Below, in pieces: positions 26,498 through 34,980 of a DNA stretch of 64,000 bases. Positions within the stretch are counted from its first letter, which is position 1; each line of letters opens with the position of its first letter. Origin of the DNA: Akkermansia muciniphila (lineage in GTDB: Bacteria; Verrucomicrobiota; Verrucomicrobiia; Limisphaerales; UBA9464). The position numbers were made by a program, and so were the translations under genes. A model generated the notes under the pieces. It made no database searches. It saw only the letters and a list, made by a program, of their open reading frames with translations, and was not told where the DNA came from. Location of the stretch: assembly GCA_945898055.1 (NCBI GenBank), contig CAMDGV010000014.1, forward strand, positions 1 through 64,000, written 5' to 3'.

Positions 26498-27240
26498 ATC
26501 GAAGGAAATCAGATTGGGGATTAGGTATGATTTATAAGAATCTAGACGCTCTTGATATTTAGAATCTTAGTTAAGATCCAAAGAGCTAGCATTTTTTTGG
26601 CCAATCGCATTTTGTGGGGTTTTTATGGCGATTAGGGTGTCAATTCCGGCAAAGGGCCCGAGGTTGGGCGAGGGAGAGGCCTTCAGATGGGCAAGAACTG
26701 CAGGGTTCGACGAGGCGAAGAGGGTGCATTGGGCGAGTGAGGTAGGTCTCAGCGATCGCGAGGAATTAGGTATGTGTGATTGGCGATGATCAGTAAAATA
26801 AGGATTCAAATACAAATAACTTAGCTGTGATGTGCTTGATGTTTTTTGGTTTAATCCTCGATTCGTTGCTTTTAGAATTAAAAATTAGATTATTCGTGGC
26901 ACTTTTTTGTGAATCAAAACAAAACAAGTAGAGAGGCGAGGCGGCGATTAATGTCGCTGGTATTTATTTCCTGAGATGAGTTTATTGAAAACAAGGGCTC
27001 TCACTTTTGTCTATCCGCCTCAACTGTTTAGGAATTATCCCGCCATCGTTGAAGGAGGGGAAGTTTGGCTGATCGAGGATCCACTACTAGGAGTTGGCTC
27101 TCTGGAAGATCAGAGTTCTGCTGGAAATAATGAGTCGATTGCGTTCCTCAAATGACCTCCTGCCGACCCGGAGCACTCGCATTCTATGGAGGGTCGAGTG
27201 TCCAATTCCAAGTTGAGAAACTTTGCCAAGGAGACGATCT
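26498..27240. other. AT-rich gene-free stretch
   Basis: About 740 bp between two minus-strand genes, notably AT-rich around 26800-26950. Short frames (for example 26567-26815 on the minus strand) lack family resemblance. This part probably holds the promoter of the giant secreted protein, but I can point to no specific box. Confidence 0.45.
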
Positions 27241-29913
27241 CTAGGGAAATGAACGGACCGCAAAAAGCCGTATCTCGTGAATGCTCCATAGTTTCCCTTC
27301 CGCTGAGCCTGTTTGGGTGACACGCACAAACCGAGTCTTCGCTGCCACTAATGGAATTTCCATGACCGCACCGCCTCCGCTTCCCGTTGTACCCGCTCCA
27401 CTCCAATCGCGTCCATCATCGCTCACTTGCACTTTGTAGCCACGCGGATAGTCCTCGGGGGATCGCTCGCACTCCAACCGCAGACCCGTAATTTGTGTCA
27501 CTGCCGGAAGTTCAATTTGAAACCATTGCCCCGGTACTTGAGGAGTTCGCGTGTCCCATCGGGTCTCCGGCTTTCCGTCAACGGCAGCGGCACACCCTTC
27601 GGCCCCAATGCTCGCAGTGAGCTTCCAATTCCGAGTATTAGTCATGATTTCGGGCAACTTTCCGTGAAGTTCAACCTCGGTCCAAGGCTCGGTCCGTGAC
27701 GGATGTTCAGCACGTAACCGTTTAACCTCCTCGGCGCTGACAAAACCAGTTCGGTTACCAAAGGAGTTGCGAATGAAGCTACTAATATCGGCAATCCACT
27801 CATCTGGGTTTGTACTCATAGACACCATCTGAGCTTCGTAAGTCTTACCAGAAACCGGCCCCGCTAACCCATGCAGCAGGACTAACACAGGTCCTGTATT
27901 AGGCCCCGTTACAGTGCGTGAACCCGCGAGTGGCGGTCCCAGTGCGGCCCCTATAGTAGCAACTAAACCTCCCGCCTGCGGTGCCGCCTGTTGCACCATT
28001 CCTTTTCCATCGTTTCCATGACAGGCAAAACATAATTCCCTGTAAATAGCCTCACCCTTCTTTAGGACAGCCAACTCGGATTTGGTATAGGTTGACTCTT
28101 TTTTCTTCGGGCTAAGGGTCAAGGCTGTTCCAATCTCAATCACCCCCCGACTCGAACTGCCCGCTAGAATGATCCGAGCCCATTCAGCCCACTCACTAAT
28201 TCCCAATCGCTTGGCCGTCCCGATTGCTTGGATAACCACCTTCGGATCGGTGTCTTTACCCATCGCAAGAATATCTTTCTCAAGAACTTTACTCCCCATT
28301 TTAACCAAAGACTCTGAGACACGCAGGGCCGCCTCTCGAACTAATGGATGAGGATCCTTGAGTGAACTCCTCACCAAGGCGACATCGACTGCTGCCAGGC
28401 CTTCTAAAGTCCAAAGGGCATGGGCACGCCCGAGCGGGCTTGGATGGTTCCTCACACTTTGTACTAAGGCCGGGATCACTGTCTTGTCTTGGCGAACAAC
28501 AAGAAGCTTCTGAGCCATATCGCGCCACCACCCATTCGGATGACCTAAATAGGTAACTAAAAGGTGGCTGGCTTCGTCCAAAAGGCGCGGTTGAGGGCCC
28601 GGTTTAAAGTCACGATGAACCAAGCGCCAGATCCGGCCTCGGCCAACATTTTTATCTAACCCCCAACGCTGAATTTGGGGGCGTAAAAATGAATCTGCTT
28701 TCGTCCAATTTCCTTCCTGAATGATTCCACGATAGGTGTCAGCAATGTAGAGGCACCCATCCGGACCGGTCGCCATATTGACCGGACGAAAATTAGCATC
28801 CGTACTGCGAATAAACTCAGACTTGGTATACGGGTTATGAACCCGGGTAATACCATCGACCACCTCCACAACCCCGCGGCGGATGAGGCGCCCTACCGGT
28901 TCCGGTATGAAAACATTCCCTCGAAGCTCTTCAGGTAGCCTGTCGCCTCGAAAAATCTCGTGGCCGCAGGTGGCCGTGAAGTGATTCAAGGTCCCGTCAT
29001 CACGCAATCGGCCTGGCCCGCCCTGAACATCTCCTAGCCCAATCGCTGGCCAGACTTCCTTCCAATCGGCTGGCCATTGCGACGGCACATTGACGGCTCC
29101 ATACGCGATATGAGTTTGGAAATTCCAAATGCCGATTTCTCCTCCCGCATTACTGAACCAAGGGCGTCCCCAATCATCTTGAGTTAACCCCCACTGCCCG
29201 CCATTTGGTGCAGTGGGTTCTTTCAAGGTAACGCCCTCTGCGGTCCATCGAAGTCGGTAAGCGTTGTAAGTGGTGTAGAGCCAATTATCCATCGCCCACA
29301 ACAACCCGCTGGGTTGATGCTCCAAATTGCCGCCCCGCGGTCCTCCCGCATAAAAGACCCGGTTACTTTCCGCTACCCCATCTTCATCCCGATCGCGCCA
29401 AGCCAGAATGTCATTGGTATCCGTCGTTCCAATCAAAACTTCGTCCTGCAAAGGAAGAACCATCCGTGGTAACTTTAAATGATCAGCAAAAACAGAGTGC
29501 TTATCGAAAACGCCATCACGGCGAGAAGATTCATGACGCGAAACCCGCGAGGCAGCCTCCAATTCTCCTCTGCCTTCGATGTCCTGCATGTACGTTCGCA
29601 TTTCCACTACATACAATCGCCCATTACCATCAAAAGTGATCGCCATTGGCTCACGGATATCGGGCTCACTGAGGACCAATTCGAGACGATATCCCTCAGG
29701 TAATTGAAGTGTCTTTAACTCATCGGCCGGGGAGAGCGGCAAAAGGTGTTTCTCGACTGCGGCCGGTTTACCGCCTGGCAACGGCTTGAATCCATCGGCT
29801 TCCACTGTGGCGACGGCGAGGGTCAAAGCGAGGGCTAACCCGACCTGACCAACCAACGAAGACCGTGGGTGGATCCGTGAAGACAGGCTGCGAGGTAAGG
29901 TCGGGTGGGGCAT
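27241..29913 (-). CDS. PVC-type haem-binding CxxCH protein with discoidin-like C-terminus
   Basis: This 890-aa exported protein has a signal peptide of about 40 residues. Residues about 50-410 form the sugar-dehydrogenase-like propeller typical of the planctomycete/verrucomicrobial 'membrane-bound dehydrogenase' family (LPEGYRLELVLSEPDIREPMA, FDGNGRLYVVEMRTY, GPDGCLYIADTYRGIIQEG). HEAT-like helices follow (about 440-590), then a cytochrome c motif CFACHGNDGKG with haem ligands near residue 631. The last 130 residues resemble a discoidin/F5-8C carbohydrate-binding domain (WDTRTPQVPGQWFQIELP, LRLECERSPEDYPRGYKVQVS). It probably oxidises a sugar or binds polysaccharide in the periplasm and passes electrons to a cytochrome; the substrate is unknown. 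Confidence 0.86.
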   Translation of the reverse strand: MPHPTLPRSLSSRIHPRSSLVGQVGLALALTLAVATVEADGFKPLPGGKPAAVEKHLLPLSPADELKTLQLPEGYRLELVLSEPDIREPMAITFDGNGRLYVVEMRTYMQDIEGRGELEAASRVSRHESSRRDGVFDKHSVFADHLKLPRMVLPLQDEVLIGTTDTNDILAWRDRDEDGVAESNRVFYAGGPRGGNLEHQPSGLLWAMDNWLYTTYNAYRLRWTAEGVTLKEPTAPNGGQWGLTQDDWGRPWFSNAGGEIGIWNFQTHIAYGAVNVPSQWPADWKEVWPAIGLGDVQGGPGRLRDDGTLNHFTATCGHEIFRGDRLPEELRGNVFIPEPVGRLIRRGVVEVVDGITRVHNPYTKSEFIRSTDANFRPVNMATGPDGCLYIADTYRGIIQEGNWTKADSFLRPQIQRWGLDKNVGRGRIWRLVHRDFKPGPQPRLLDEASHLLVTYLGHPNGWWRDMAQKLLVVRQDKTVIPALVQSVRNHPSPLGRAHALWTLEGLAAVDVALVRSSLKDPHPLVREAALRVSESLVKMGSKVLEKDILAMGKDTDPKVVIQAIGTAKRLGISEWAEWARIILAGSSSRGVIEIGTALTLSPKKKESTYTKSELAVLKKGEAIYRELCFACHGNDGKGMVQQAAPQAGGLVATIGAALGPPLAGSRTVTGPNTGPVLVLLHGLAGPVSGKTYEAQMVSMSTNPDEWIADISSFIRNSFGNRTGFVSAEEVKRLRAEHPSRTEPWTEVELHGKLPEIMTNTRNWKLTASIGAEGCAAAVDGKPETRWDTRTPQVPGQWFQIELPAVTQITGLRLECERSPEDYPRGYKVQVSDDGRDWSGAGTTGSGGGAVMEIPLVAAKTRFVRVTQTGSAEGKLWSIHEIRLFAVRSFP

Positions 29914-30188
29914 AAGATCAAGACTGAGGAAACGTTACTTGGAACGGCAGCTGAAAATTGAATAATTCTTTCAGTCAAAAGAGCGCCTAGAATTATCAAC
30001 GGCCTTTTTTGGTCTTTTTCCAGACGAATTTGCGAAGCATCATTCTTCGCTGAGGAGGGTCCGTCGGGGCCAACTCTAGCCGAATCCGGGGGCGTCATCG
30101 GAGCGGTTGACCTCACTGTTAGCTTAATAAATGTAATCTTAGCGTGAGACAATCTTGTCGTTGCGCGCCGTCGCCCTAGTCTGACCCC

Positions 30189-30488
30189 ATGTCGAGCACC
30201 ACCGAACTACCAGCGCCGAAGGTTGATGACCTGAGCGATCCCAAGGAAATCCATGATCGAGGCTACCTTGTGCTTTGTTGGGACGATCCGGTAAATCTGA
30301 TGCCGTATGTCACCCATGTGTTTCGGCAAACCTTTGGATGGGACCGTGAGCGGGCGGAAAAACATATGCGAGAAGTTCATGAAATTGGGAAAAGTGTTTT
30401 AGTTCGGGATAACTTCGAGAAGGCTGAGTTTTACGTGCACGAGCTACAAAAATACTCCTTAACCGCAACCCTAGAACCAGCTGAGTGA
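30189..30488 (+). CDS. clpS: ClpS-like Clp protease adaptor
   Basis: This 99-aa protein has the ClpS core: LVLCWDDPVNLMPYVTHVF (the usual NDD motif reads WDD), FGWDRERAEKHMREVHEIGKSVL and a final strand YSLTATLEPA. ClpS delivers proteins with N-terminal Leu, Phe, Trp or Tyr to ClpAP/ClpCP. The tryptophan in place of asparagine before DD resembles the actinobacterial type and could change specificity. The gene is followed, with 4-bp overlaps, by a DUF2017-like gene and aat, whose product creates such N-degrons, so the operon is functionally coherent. Confidence 0.87.
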   Translation: MSSTTELPAPKVDDLSDPKEIHDRGYLVLCWDDPVNLMPYVTHVFRQTFGWDRERAEKHMREVHEIGKSVLVRDNFEKAEFYVHELQKYSLTATLEPAE

Positions 30489-30955
30489 AACTTCTTTCCC
30501 GAGAGACCGATAGAGCTGTCTGGTTATTGGATACGAAAGAGCGGGAAGGACTCCTTTTCTTGATGGGAACTGGGGCGCGGCGTCGTGAGGTAAACCCAGC
30601 GAAAGGCTTTGATGCAGTTGGGATTGAGGATTCGGATGAGACCGAACTAGAGGGGTGGCTAAGGGAGCACCGCAACAGCGCGAGTCTGGAGATTAGCGAT
30701 CAACTAAATGACCCGGAATTGTGCGTTCGCCGGCGCGGCGGTCATGCGTGGACGCTGTTGCATGGGCAATCAGAGCTGCTCTTACAGGTGTTGAATGAGT
30801 TACGGATTTCAGCGTGGAAACGGTTAGGTCAACCGCCGGAAGTCTTACCCGACCCGTTACCTCCACCGGGAACTGACGACTACATTGATTGTTGGATTAT
30901 GGAAACAGCTTCTATTTTTCAGTCCCAACTGTTGCAGGGGCTTGAAAATGAATGA
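30485..30955 (+). CDS. DUF2017-like protein linked to clpS
   Basis: This 156-aa protein starts with a GTG overlapping the clpS stop (GTGA) and ends overlapping aat (ATGA). It is soluble, with an acidic centre (EDSDETELEGWLREH) and a helical C-terminal half (LHGQSELLLQVLNELRISAWKRLG). The location immediately after clpS and the helical C-terminal pattern resemble DUF2017 proteins of Actinobacteria, which lie in the same place; the sequence match is weak, so this is a tentative assignment. A role in regulating ClpS or in N-degron recognition is inferred from context only. Confidence 0.55.
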   Translation: MKLLSRETDRAVWLLDTKEREGLLFLMGTGARRREVNPAKGFDAVGIEDSDETELEGWLREHRNSASLEISDQLNDPELCVRRRGGHAWTLLHGQSELLLQVLNELRISAWKRLGQPPEVLPDPLPPPGTDDYIDCWIMETASIFQSQLLQGLENE

Positions 30956-31626
30956 AGACGTCAGGGCCCGATTTCTCCAAGGCGACACTCTCCTTTCCCG
31001 ACCCTCGATTGGCCCGAGCGGATGGGTTGGTGGCTGTCGGTGGGGAACTGTCGATCCCTCGGCTTTTGTTGGCTTATCGTTCAGGAATCTTCCCGTGGTC
31101 TGCTCATCCGGTGACCTGGTGGTCGCCCGATCCTCGAGGGGTGTTTGAGTTAGGAAATTTACACCGACCCCGGAGCCTGCAGCGGGCGCTGAGAAAAAAA
31201 GCATTTCGAGTGACCTTTGACACAGCGTTTGAGCAAGTAATTCGGGCCTGTGCGGCGGTTGAACGGCGTGAGGGAGCGACTTGGATTTCACCCTTATTTG
31301 TAGAGGCCTATTGCGCCTTCGCTTTGGCCGGGCACGCCCACAGCGTGGAATGTTGGCAAGGGGATGAATTAGTCGGCGGACTCTATGGGGTCGCTATCGG
31401 TGGCTTATTTGCGGGGGAATCGATGTTTCATCGGGTCGACGATGCTTCTAAGGTCGCCTTGGTCCACTTGGAGTCGCACTTGGTTCGTCGAGGGTATCAA
31501 CTTTTTGACACCCAAATGGTCACCCCAACCACCCGTGCCTTGGGCGCTCGAGAAATCTCGCGTGACCTCTATTTGAACCAGGTGGCGGGAGTTGTGGACC
31601 AGTCGTGTACCTTCTTAACCCCCTAA
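30952..31626 (+). CDS. aat: leucyl/phenylalanyl-tRNA-protein transferase
   Basis: The 224-aa protein matches Aat over its full length: FPDPRLARADGLVAVGG, YRSGIFPWSAHPVTWWSPDPRGVF, RSLQRALRKK, WISPLFVEAYCAF, SVECWQGDELVGGLYGVAIG, GESMFHRVDDASKVAL and DTQMVTPTTRALGAREISR. It transfers Leu or Phe from charged tRNA to N-terminal Lys/Arg of proteins, marking them for ClpS and Clp proteases. It is the third gene of an overlapping operon with clpS. The gene ends 115 bp before nuoB, and that gap holds a palindromic operator-like sequence. Confidence 0.93.
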   Translation: MKTSGPDFSKATLSFPDPRLARADGLVAVGGELSIPRLLLAYRSGIFPWSAHPVTWWSPDPRGVFELGNLHRPRSLQRALRKKAFRVTFDTAFEQVIRACAAVERREGATWISPLFVEAYCAFALAGHAHSVECWQGDELVGGLYGVAIGGLFAGESMFHRVDDASKVALVHLESHLVRRGYQLFDTQMVTPTTRALGAREISRDLYLNQVAGVVDQSCTFLTP

Positions 31627-31648
31627 TTTTAGGCCTTTCGGTGAAAGA

Positions 31649-31666
31649 TTGTGAAATATTTCACAA
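31649..31666. promoter_or_regulatory. CRP/FNR-like palindrome upstream of nuoB
   Basis: TTGTGAAATATTTCACAA is a perfect 18-bp palindrome and contains TGTGA-N6-TCACA, the core recognised by CRP-type regulators of the CRP/FNR superfamily. It lies 75 bp upstream of the nuoB start in the only gap ahead of the nuo operon. Two further inverted repeats follow: GGAAACATAGTTTCC (31691-31705) and GGGGA-GATT-TCCCC (31715-31728), the last followed by a T-rich run up to the nuoB ATG. The regulator is not identified. Confidence 0.55.
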
Positions 31667-31741
31667 AACCAGCTTGCCGCTCAGGGGAATGGAAACATAG
31701 TTTCCTTCCGGTGCGGGGAGATTTCCCCAGCTTTTTCTTTT

Positions 31742-32344
31742 ATGGAAGTGACGTCCCCAGCTTTTCCAAGTGGTGTATCTACTGCGGAGTTCGGCTACAA
31801 TTCAAAGATCGAGGGTGAGGTCATCCACACCAAGGTGGATTCGGCCTTGAACTGGTTTCGCAAGAACTCTCTGTGGCCGATGCCGATGGGGTTGGCTTGT
31901 TGCGGGATTGAGTTGATGGCTGCGGGTGCAAGTCGTTACGACATTTCACGATTTGGTTCCGAAGTGATGCGATTTTCGCCGCGGCAATCGGATGTGATGA
32001 TCGTGGCGGGCACTGTCACCTACAAGATGGCCCTCGCTGTACGGCGGATTTATGAGCAAATGGCTGAACCAAAATGGGTTATTGCCATGGGTGCTTGCGC
32101 TTCAACGGGGGGTATGTATCGCAGCTATGCGGTCTTGCAGGGGGTCGATAATATTCTTCCCGTCGATGTTTATGTCGCGGGCTGCCCACCGCGACCGGAA
32201 GCGCTTCTAGATGCTTTGATGCGTCTGCAAGCAAAGGTGGGTCGAGAATCGACAGTGCATAATCTCAAGCGGGATGTGGCACCCGAAAAATATGGATCCC
32301 TAGGATTAGAACTTGGGGAGCGCGGCGAAGTGCTTCAAGGTTAA
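31742..32344 (+). CDS. nuoB: NADH-quinone oxidoreductase subunit B
   Basis: This 200-aa subunit binds cluster N2, the terminal [4Fe-4S] centre that reduces quinone. The ligands are visible: CC at 53-54 in [12 protein letters not shown]119 in MGACASTGG and C148 in VAGCPPRPE. It is the first gene of the complex I operon; nuoA, which normally precedes it, is absent, and the 115-bp gap to aat cannot hold it. The start ATG is preceded by CAGCTTTTTCTTTT with no Shine-Dalgarno sequence, so initiation may depend on an unstructured pyrimidine-rich leader. Confidence 0.95.
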   Translation: MEVTSPAFPSGVSTAEFGYNSKIEGEVIHTKVDSALNWFRKNSLWPMPMGLACCGIELMAAGASRYDISRFGSEVMRFSPRQSDVMIVAGTVTYKMALAVRRIYEQMAEPKWVIAMGACASTGGMYRSYAVLQGVDNILPVDVYVAGCPPRPEALLDALMRLQAKVGRESTVHNLKRDVAPEKYGSLGLELGERGEVLQG

Positions 32345-32356
32345 ACCGACGAACTC

Positions 32357-32938
32357 GTGGCTACTCCTCTCGAAATAGCGATTCAACTTCGCGATCAATT
32401 TAGTGACTTATTCGGAACTCCTACTGAGTTTCGGGGGGAGGCGACCTTGACGCTGTCCGATCCCGCTCGAATTGCGGAGGTGTGTCTCTACGCGAAGACA
32501 GCTTTGGATTTTAATCTGCTGCTTGATCTTAGCAGTGTCGACAATTACGGGGAAGATCCTCGTTGGACGGTCGTGTATGAACTGTATGGCCTGAGTCATC
32601 ATCTTCATTTGAGAATCAAGACATCGGTGAGCGAGGAGATTTCAGAATTACCCACGGTCAGCACAGTTTGGCGCACCGCTGATTGGCATGAACGGGAGAT
32701 TTACGACATGATGGGAATTCGGTTTAGTGGTCATCCTGATTTACGTCGCATTTTAATGTGGGATGGGTATCCATATTTTCCTTTAAGAAAAGATTTTCCC
32801 TTGGCCGGAAAGCCCACCGTCCTTCCGGATATTGCTTTTAGTCGACCGGCTTCCCTTGAGGGTGGGCCCTTTGTTACTTTGCCCGGCGGCAAGGATTCCA
32901 CTGCCCGCGAACCGCGGGTGCGTACCTCGGAAGATTAA
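32357..32938 (+). CDS. nuoC: NADH-quinone oxidoreductase subunit C
   Basis: This 193-aa subunit begins at a GTG 12 bp after nuoB. Family motifs are LLDLSSVDNYG, FTVVYEL-like WTVVYELYGL, then TVWRTADWHEREIYDMMGIRFSGHPDLRRILMWDGY, and PLRKDFPL near the end, which together define the 30-kDa (NuoC) subunit of the peripheral arm. It supports quinone-site architecture with NuoD and carries no cofactor. NuoC and NuoD are separate here, unlike the fused NuoCD of E. coli. The tail after residue 160 is short and polar. Confidence 0.94.
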   Translation: MATPLEIAIQLRDQFSDLFGTPTEFRGEATLTLSDPARIAEVCLYAKTALDFNLLLDLSSVDNYGEDPRWTVVYELYGLSHHLHLRIKTSVSEEISELPTVSTVWRTADWHEREIYDMMGIRFSGHPDLRRILMWDGYPYFPLRKDFPLAGKPTVLPDIAFSRPASLEGGPFVTLPGGKDSTAREPRVRTSED

Positions 32939-32941
32939 CCC

Positions 32942-34225
32942 ATGGCCACCCAGACGATCGAATTCAAGGACCCCGCTGCCCGTGTCCCACAGGCTGTAGC
33001 TGCTGCCTCAGAAGAGGAACTGCAAGATATTCAAGGGGATAAGCTGGTTCTCAATATGGGGCCATCCCATCCTTCGACCCACGGGGTTCTCCGCATTCTA
33101 GTGGAGATGGATGGGGAGACCATTACTAAGGCGGTTCCGGATGTAGGGTACTTGCACCGAGGCGACGAAAAAATCGCCGAGAACATGACCTATAACCAGT
33201 TCGTTCCTTATACGGACCGACTGGATTATTTAGCGCCCCTCGCTAACAATGTAGCCTATGTGTTGGCCGTGGAGAAGTTGATGGGTATTGATGGGCTGAT
33301 CCCCCCTCGTGGCCAATATATGCGGGTGATCTGCTGTGAATTAGCGCGGATTTCGGCCCATCTTCTTGGATTGGGGGCCTTTGCAATGGATGTGGGAGCT
33401 TTGACGGTCTTCCTCCACACGTTTACTGAGCGAGAAAAAATCTATAATCTGTGCGAATCGCTCACGGGCGCACGTTTCACCACCAGTTACACCCGGGTCG
33501 GCGGATTGACCCGTGATTGCCCGCCCGGATGGGTCTCGGCTGTTCGCAAATTTCTCGATGAAGTGGTCATTAACTTTGATGAATCGGAAGCACTGCTAAC
33601 CCGCAATAAAATCTTTGTTGATCGCACCCGTGACGTCGGAGTTATCTCGAAAGAATTAGCGATCGATTATGGATTGACCGGGCCTAATTTGCGGGGGAGC
33701 GGTGTGGATTACGACGTTCGCAAAGCCAACCCGTATCTGGTTTACAAGGACCTCGACTTTGATGTGCCGGTAGGTTCGGTGGGAGACTGCTATGACCGCT
33801 ACTTGGTACGGATGGAAGAGATGCGTCAGAGTGTCCGGATCTTGAGGCAGTGTTTGGACCGATTGCCCGGCGGAGCAGACAATGCAAGTCGGGAACCGGT
33901 GAGCATTGCGGATGGTAAGATTACTTTGCCGCCGAAATCAAAAGTGCTCACTGGGATGGAAGAACTAATCCATCAATTTATGTTGGTGACCCAAGGAGTG
34001 AATGCGCCTCCTGGCGAAGTCTATTTCGGAGCAGAAAATCCCAAGGGAGAACTGGGTTTCTACATCAACAGTCGTGGTGGAGGGACCCCTTATCGTCTAA
34101 AAATCCGGGCTCCATCGTTTGTAAATTTGGGCATCCTGCCCGCCGTCTTACCTGGCCATCTGATGAGTGATATTGTGTCAATTCTCGGATCCTTCGACTT
34201 TGTAATGGGTGAGTGCGACCGATGA
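32942..34225 (+). CDS. nuoD: NADH-quinone oxidoreductase subunit D
   Basis: The 427-aa 49-kDa-type subunit has GPSHPSTHGVLRILVEMDGE, the histidine-bearing quinone-site loop, followed by VGYLHRGDEKIAE and YTDRLDYLAPLANN. The C-terminus ends in GSFDFVMGECDR, the usual close of the family. Together with NuoB it forms the quinone-binding pocket of the peripheral arm. About 30 extra N-terminal residues precede the conserved part. The first possible start of nuoE (a GTG at 34209) would overlap its 3' end by 17 bp, but I prefer a later one. Confidence 0.95.
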   Translation: MATQTIEFKDPAARVPQAVAAASEEELQDIQGDKLVLNMGPSHPSTHGVLRILVEMDGETITKAVPDVGYLHRGDEKIAENMTYNQFVPYTDRLDYLAPLANNVAYVLAVEKLMGIDGLIPPRGQYMRVICCELARISAHLLGLGAFAMDVGALTVFLHTFTEREKIYNLCESLTGARFTTSYTRVGGLTRDCPPGWVSAVRKFLDEVVINFDESEALLTRNKIFVDRTRDVGVISKELAIDYGLTGPNLRGSGVDYDVRKANPYLVYKDLDFDVPVGSVGDCYDRYLVRMEEMRQSVRILRQCLDRLPGGADNASREPVSIADGKITLPPKSKVLTGMEELIHQFMLVTQGVNAPPGEVYFGAENPKGELGFYINSRGGGTPYRLKIRAPSFVNLGILPAVLPGHLMSDIVSILGSFDFVMGECDR

Positions 34226-34238
34226 AAGAACTTCGCCG

Positions 34239-34730
34239 ATGAGTTTTTCTGTTCCATCCAGCCTAGAGGCTGAGCTCGATGAGCTCACCACTCACTATCC
34301 GGTTAAACGGAGTGCGTCCTTGATGTTCCTGCATGCCCTTCAGGAGCACTTTGGCTACATTTCCAAAGAAGCAATGGAGTGGACCGCATCCAAGCTTGAG
34401 CTTCAACCGATTAACGTCTTTGAGTTGGTGACCTTCTATCCGATGTTCCGTCAGGAGCCCTTGGGTAAGACGCACATTAAAGTCTGCCGCACTCTCAGCT
34501 GCGCGCTCCAAGGTAGCGCCGAGTTGCGTGAGCAATTCTGCAAACGGCTTGGTCTCGATTCGCAGGCTCACACAGCGCAGACCACGCCTGACGGTAAGTT
34601 TACCGTCGAATTTGTGGAATGCCTTGCCAGTTGCGGTACCGCCCCCGTGGTATTGGTGAACGAATCTCTGTATCAGATGGTCAGCCCAGCCGCCGCTGAC
34701 GAGATTCTACGAAAGGGAAATCTAAAATGA
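34239..34730 (+). CDS. nuoE: NADH-quinone oxidoreductase subunit E
   Basis: From the ATG at 34239 this subunit has 163 aa. It is the thioredoxin-fold [2Fe-2S] protein of the NADH-oxidising module: ligands are in CRTLSC (Cx4C) and ECLASC (Cx3C), with NVFELVTFYPMF typical of the helical part. A GTG at 34209 could add ten residues by overlapping nuoD. Unlike the rest of the operon, the next gene (nuoF) does not follow closely; 250 bp intervene and contain a tRNA-Gln gene on the other strand. Confidence 0.94.
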   Translation: MSFSVPSSLEAELDELTTHYPVKRSASLMFLHALQEHFGYISKEAMEWTASKLELQPINVFELVTFYPMFRQEPLGKTHIKVCRTLSCALQGSAELREQFCKRLGLDSQAHTAQTTPDGKFTVEFVECLASCGTAPVVLVNESLYQMVSPAAADEILRKGNLK

Positions 34731-34760
34731 CCCTAGTCGCCGATATCGGTGGGATTAGCG

Positions 34761-34784
34761 AAAACCGCCCAGAAAAAAGGCGGT
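34761..34784 (-). terminator. intrinsic terminator for tRNA-Gln
   Basis: On the minus strand ACCGCC and GGCGGT form a 6-bp GC-rich stem around TTTTTTCTG, followed by TTTT (plus-strand 34761-34764). It lies about 70 bp beyond the tRNA-Gln 3' end in its direction of transcription. On the plus strand the hairpin has no T-run, so it should not stop transcription of nuoE into nuoF. Confidence 0.55.
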
Positions 34785-34852
34785 CAAAATTGCTTTTGGC
34801 CGAGATGAATTTAGGTGGAACGAAAAGAAGCGGTTCAAATTTAGCTTCAAAA

Positions 34853-34926
34853 TGGTTGCCCGACATGGATTCGAACCATGACAAACAGATTCAGAGACTG
34901 TTGTGCTACCATTACACAATCGGGCA
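34853..34926 (-). tRNA. tRNA-Gln (anticodon CTG)
   Basis: The minus strand folds as a 74-nt cloverleaf: acceptor TGCCCGA/TCGGGCA, an anticodon arm ACAGT-CTCTGAA-TCTGT (anticodon CTG, one T-T mismatch at the loop end), T arm CATGG-TTCGAAT-CCATG, discriminator A and encoded CCA (34853-34855). It sits antisense between nuoE and nuoF, so any nuo transcript reading through carries the complement of this tRNA. Confidence 0.93.
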
Positions 34927-34980
34927 AACCGGCAAGGGACCGATAAATTAGGTGGATTCGAAATACAGTCAAGCATTGCC

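Noticed and set aside
26567-26815. 82-codon minus-strand frame in the AT-rich gap
   Set aside because: No recognisable family, no ribosome-binding site and no neighbour coupling.
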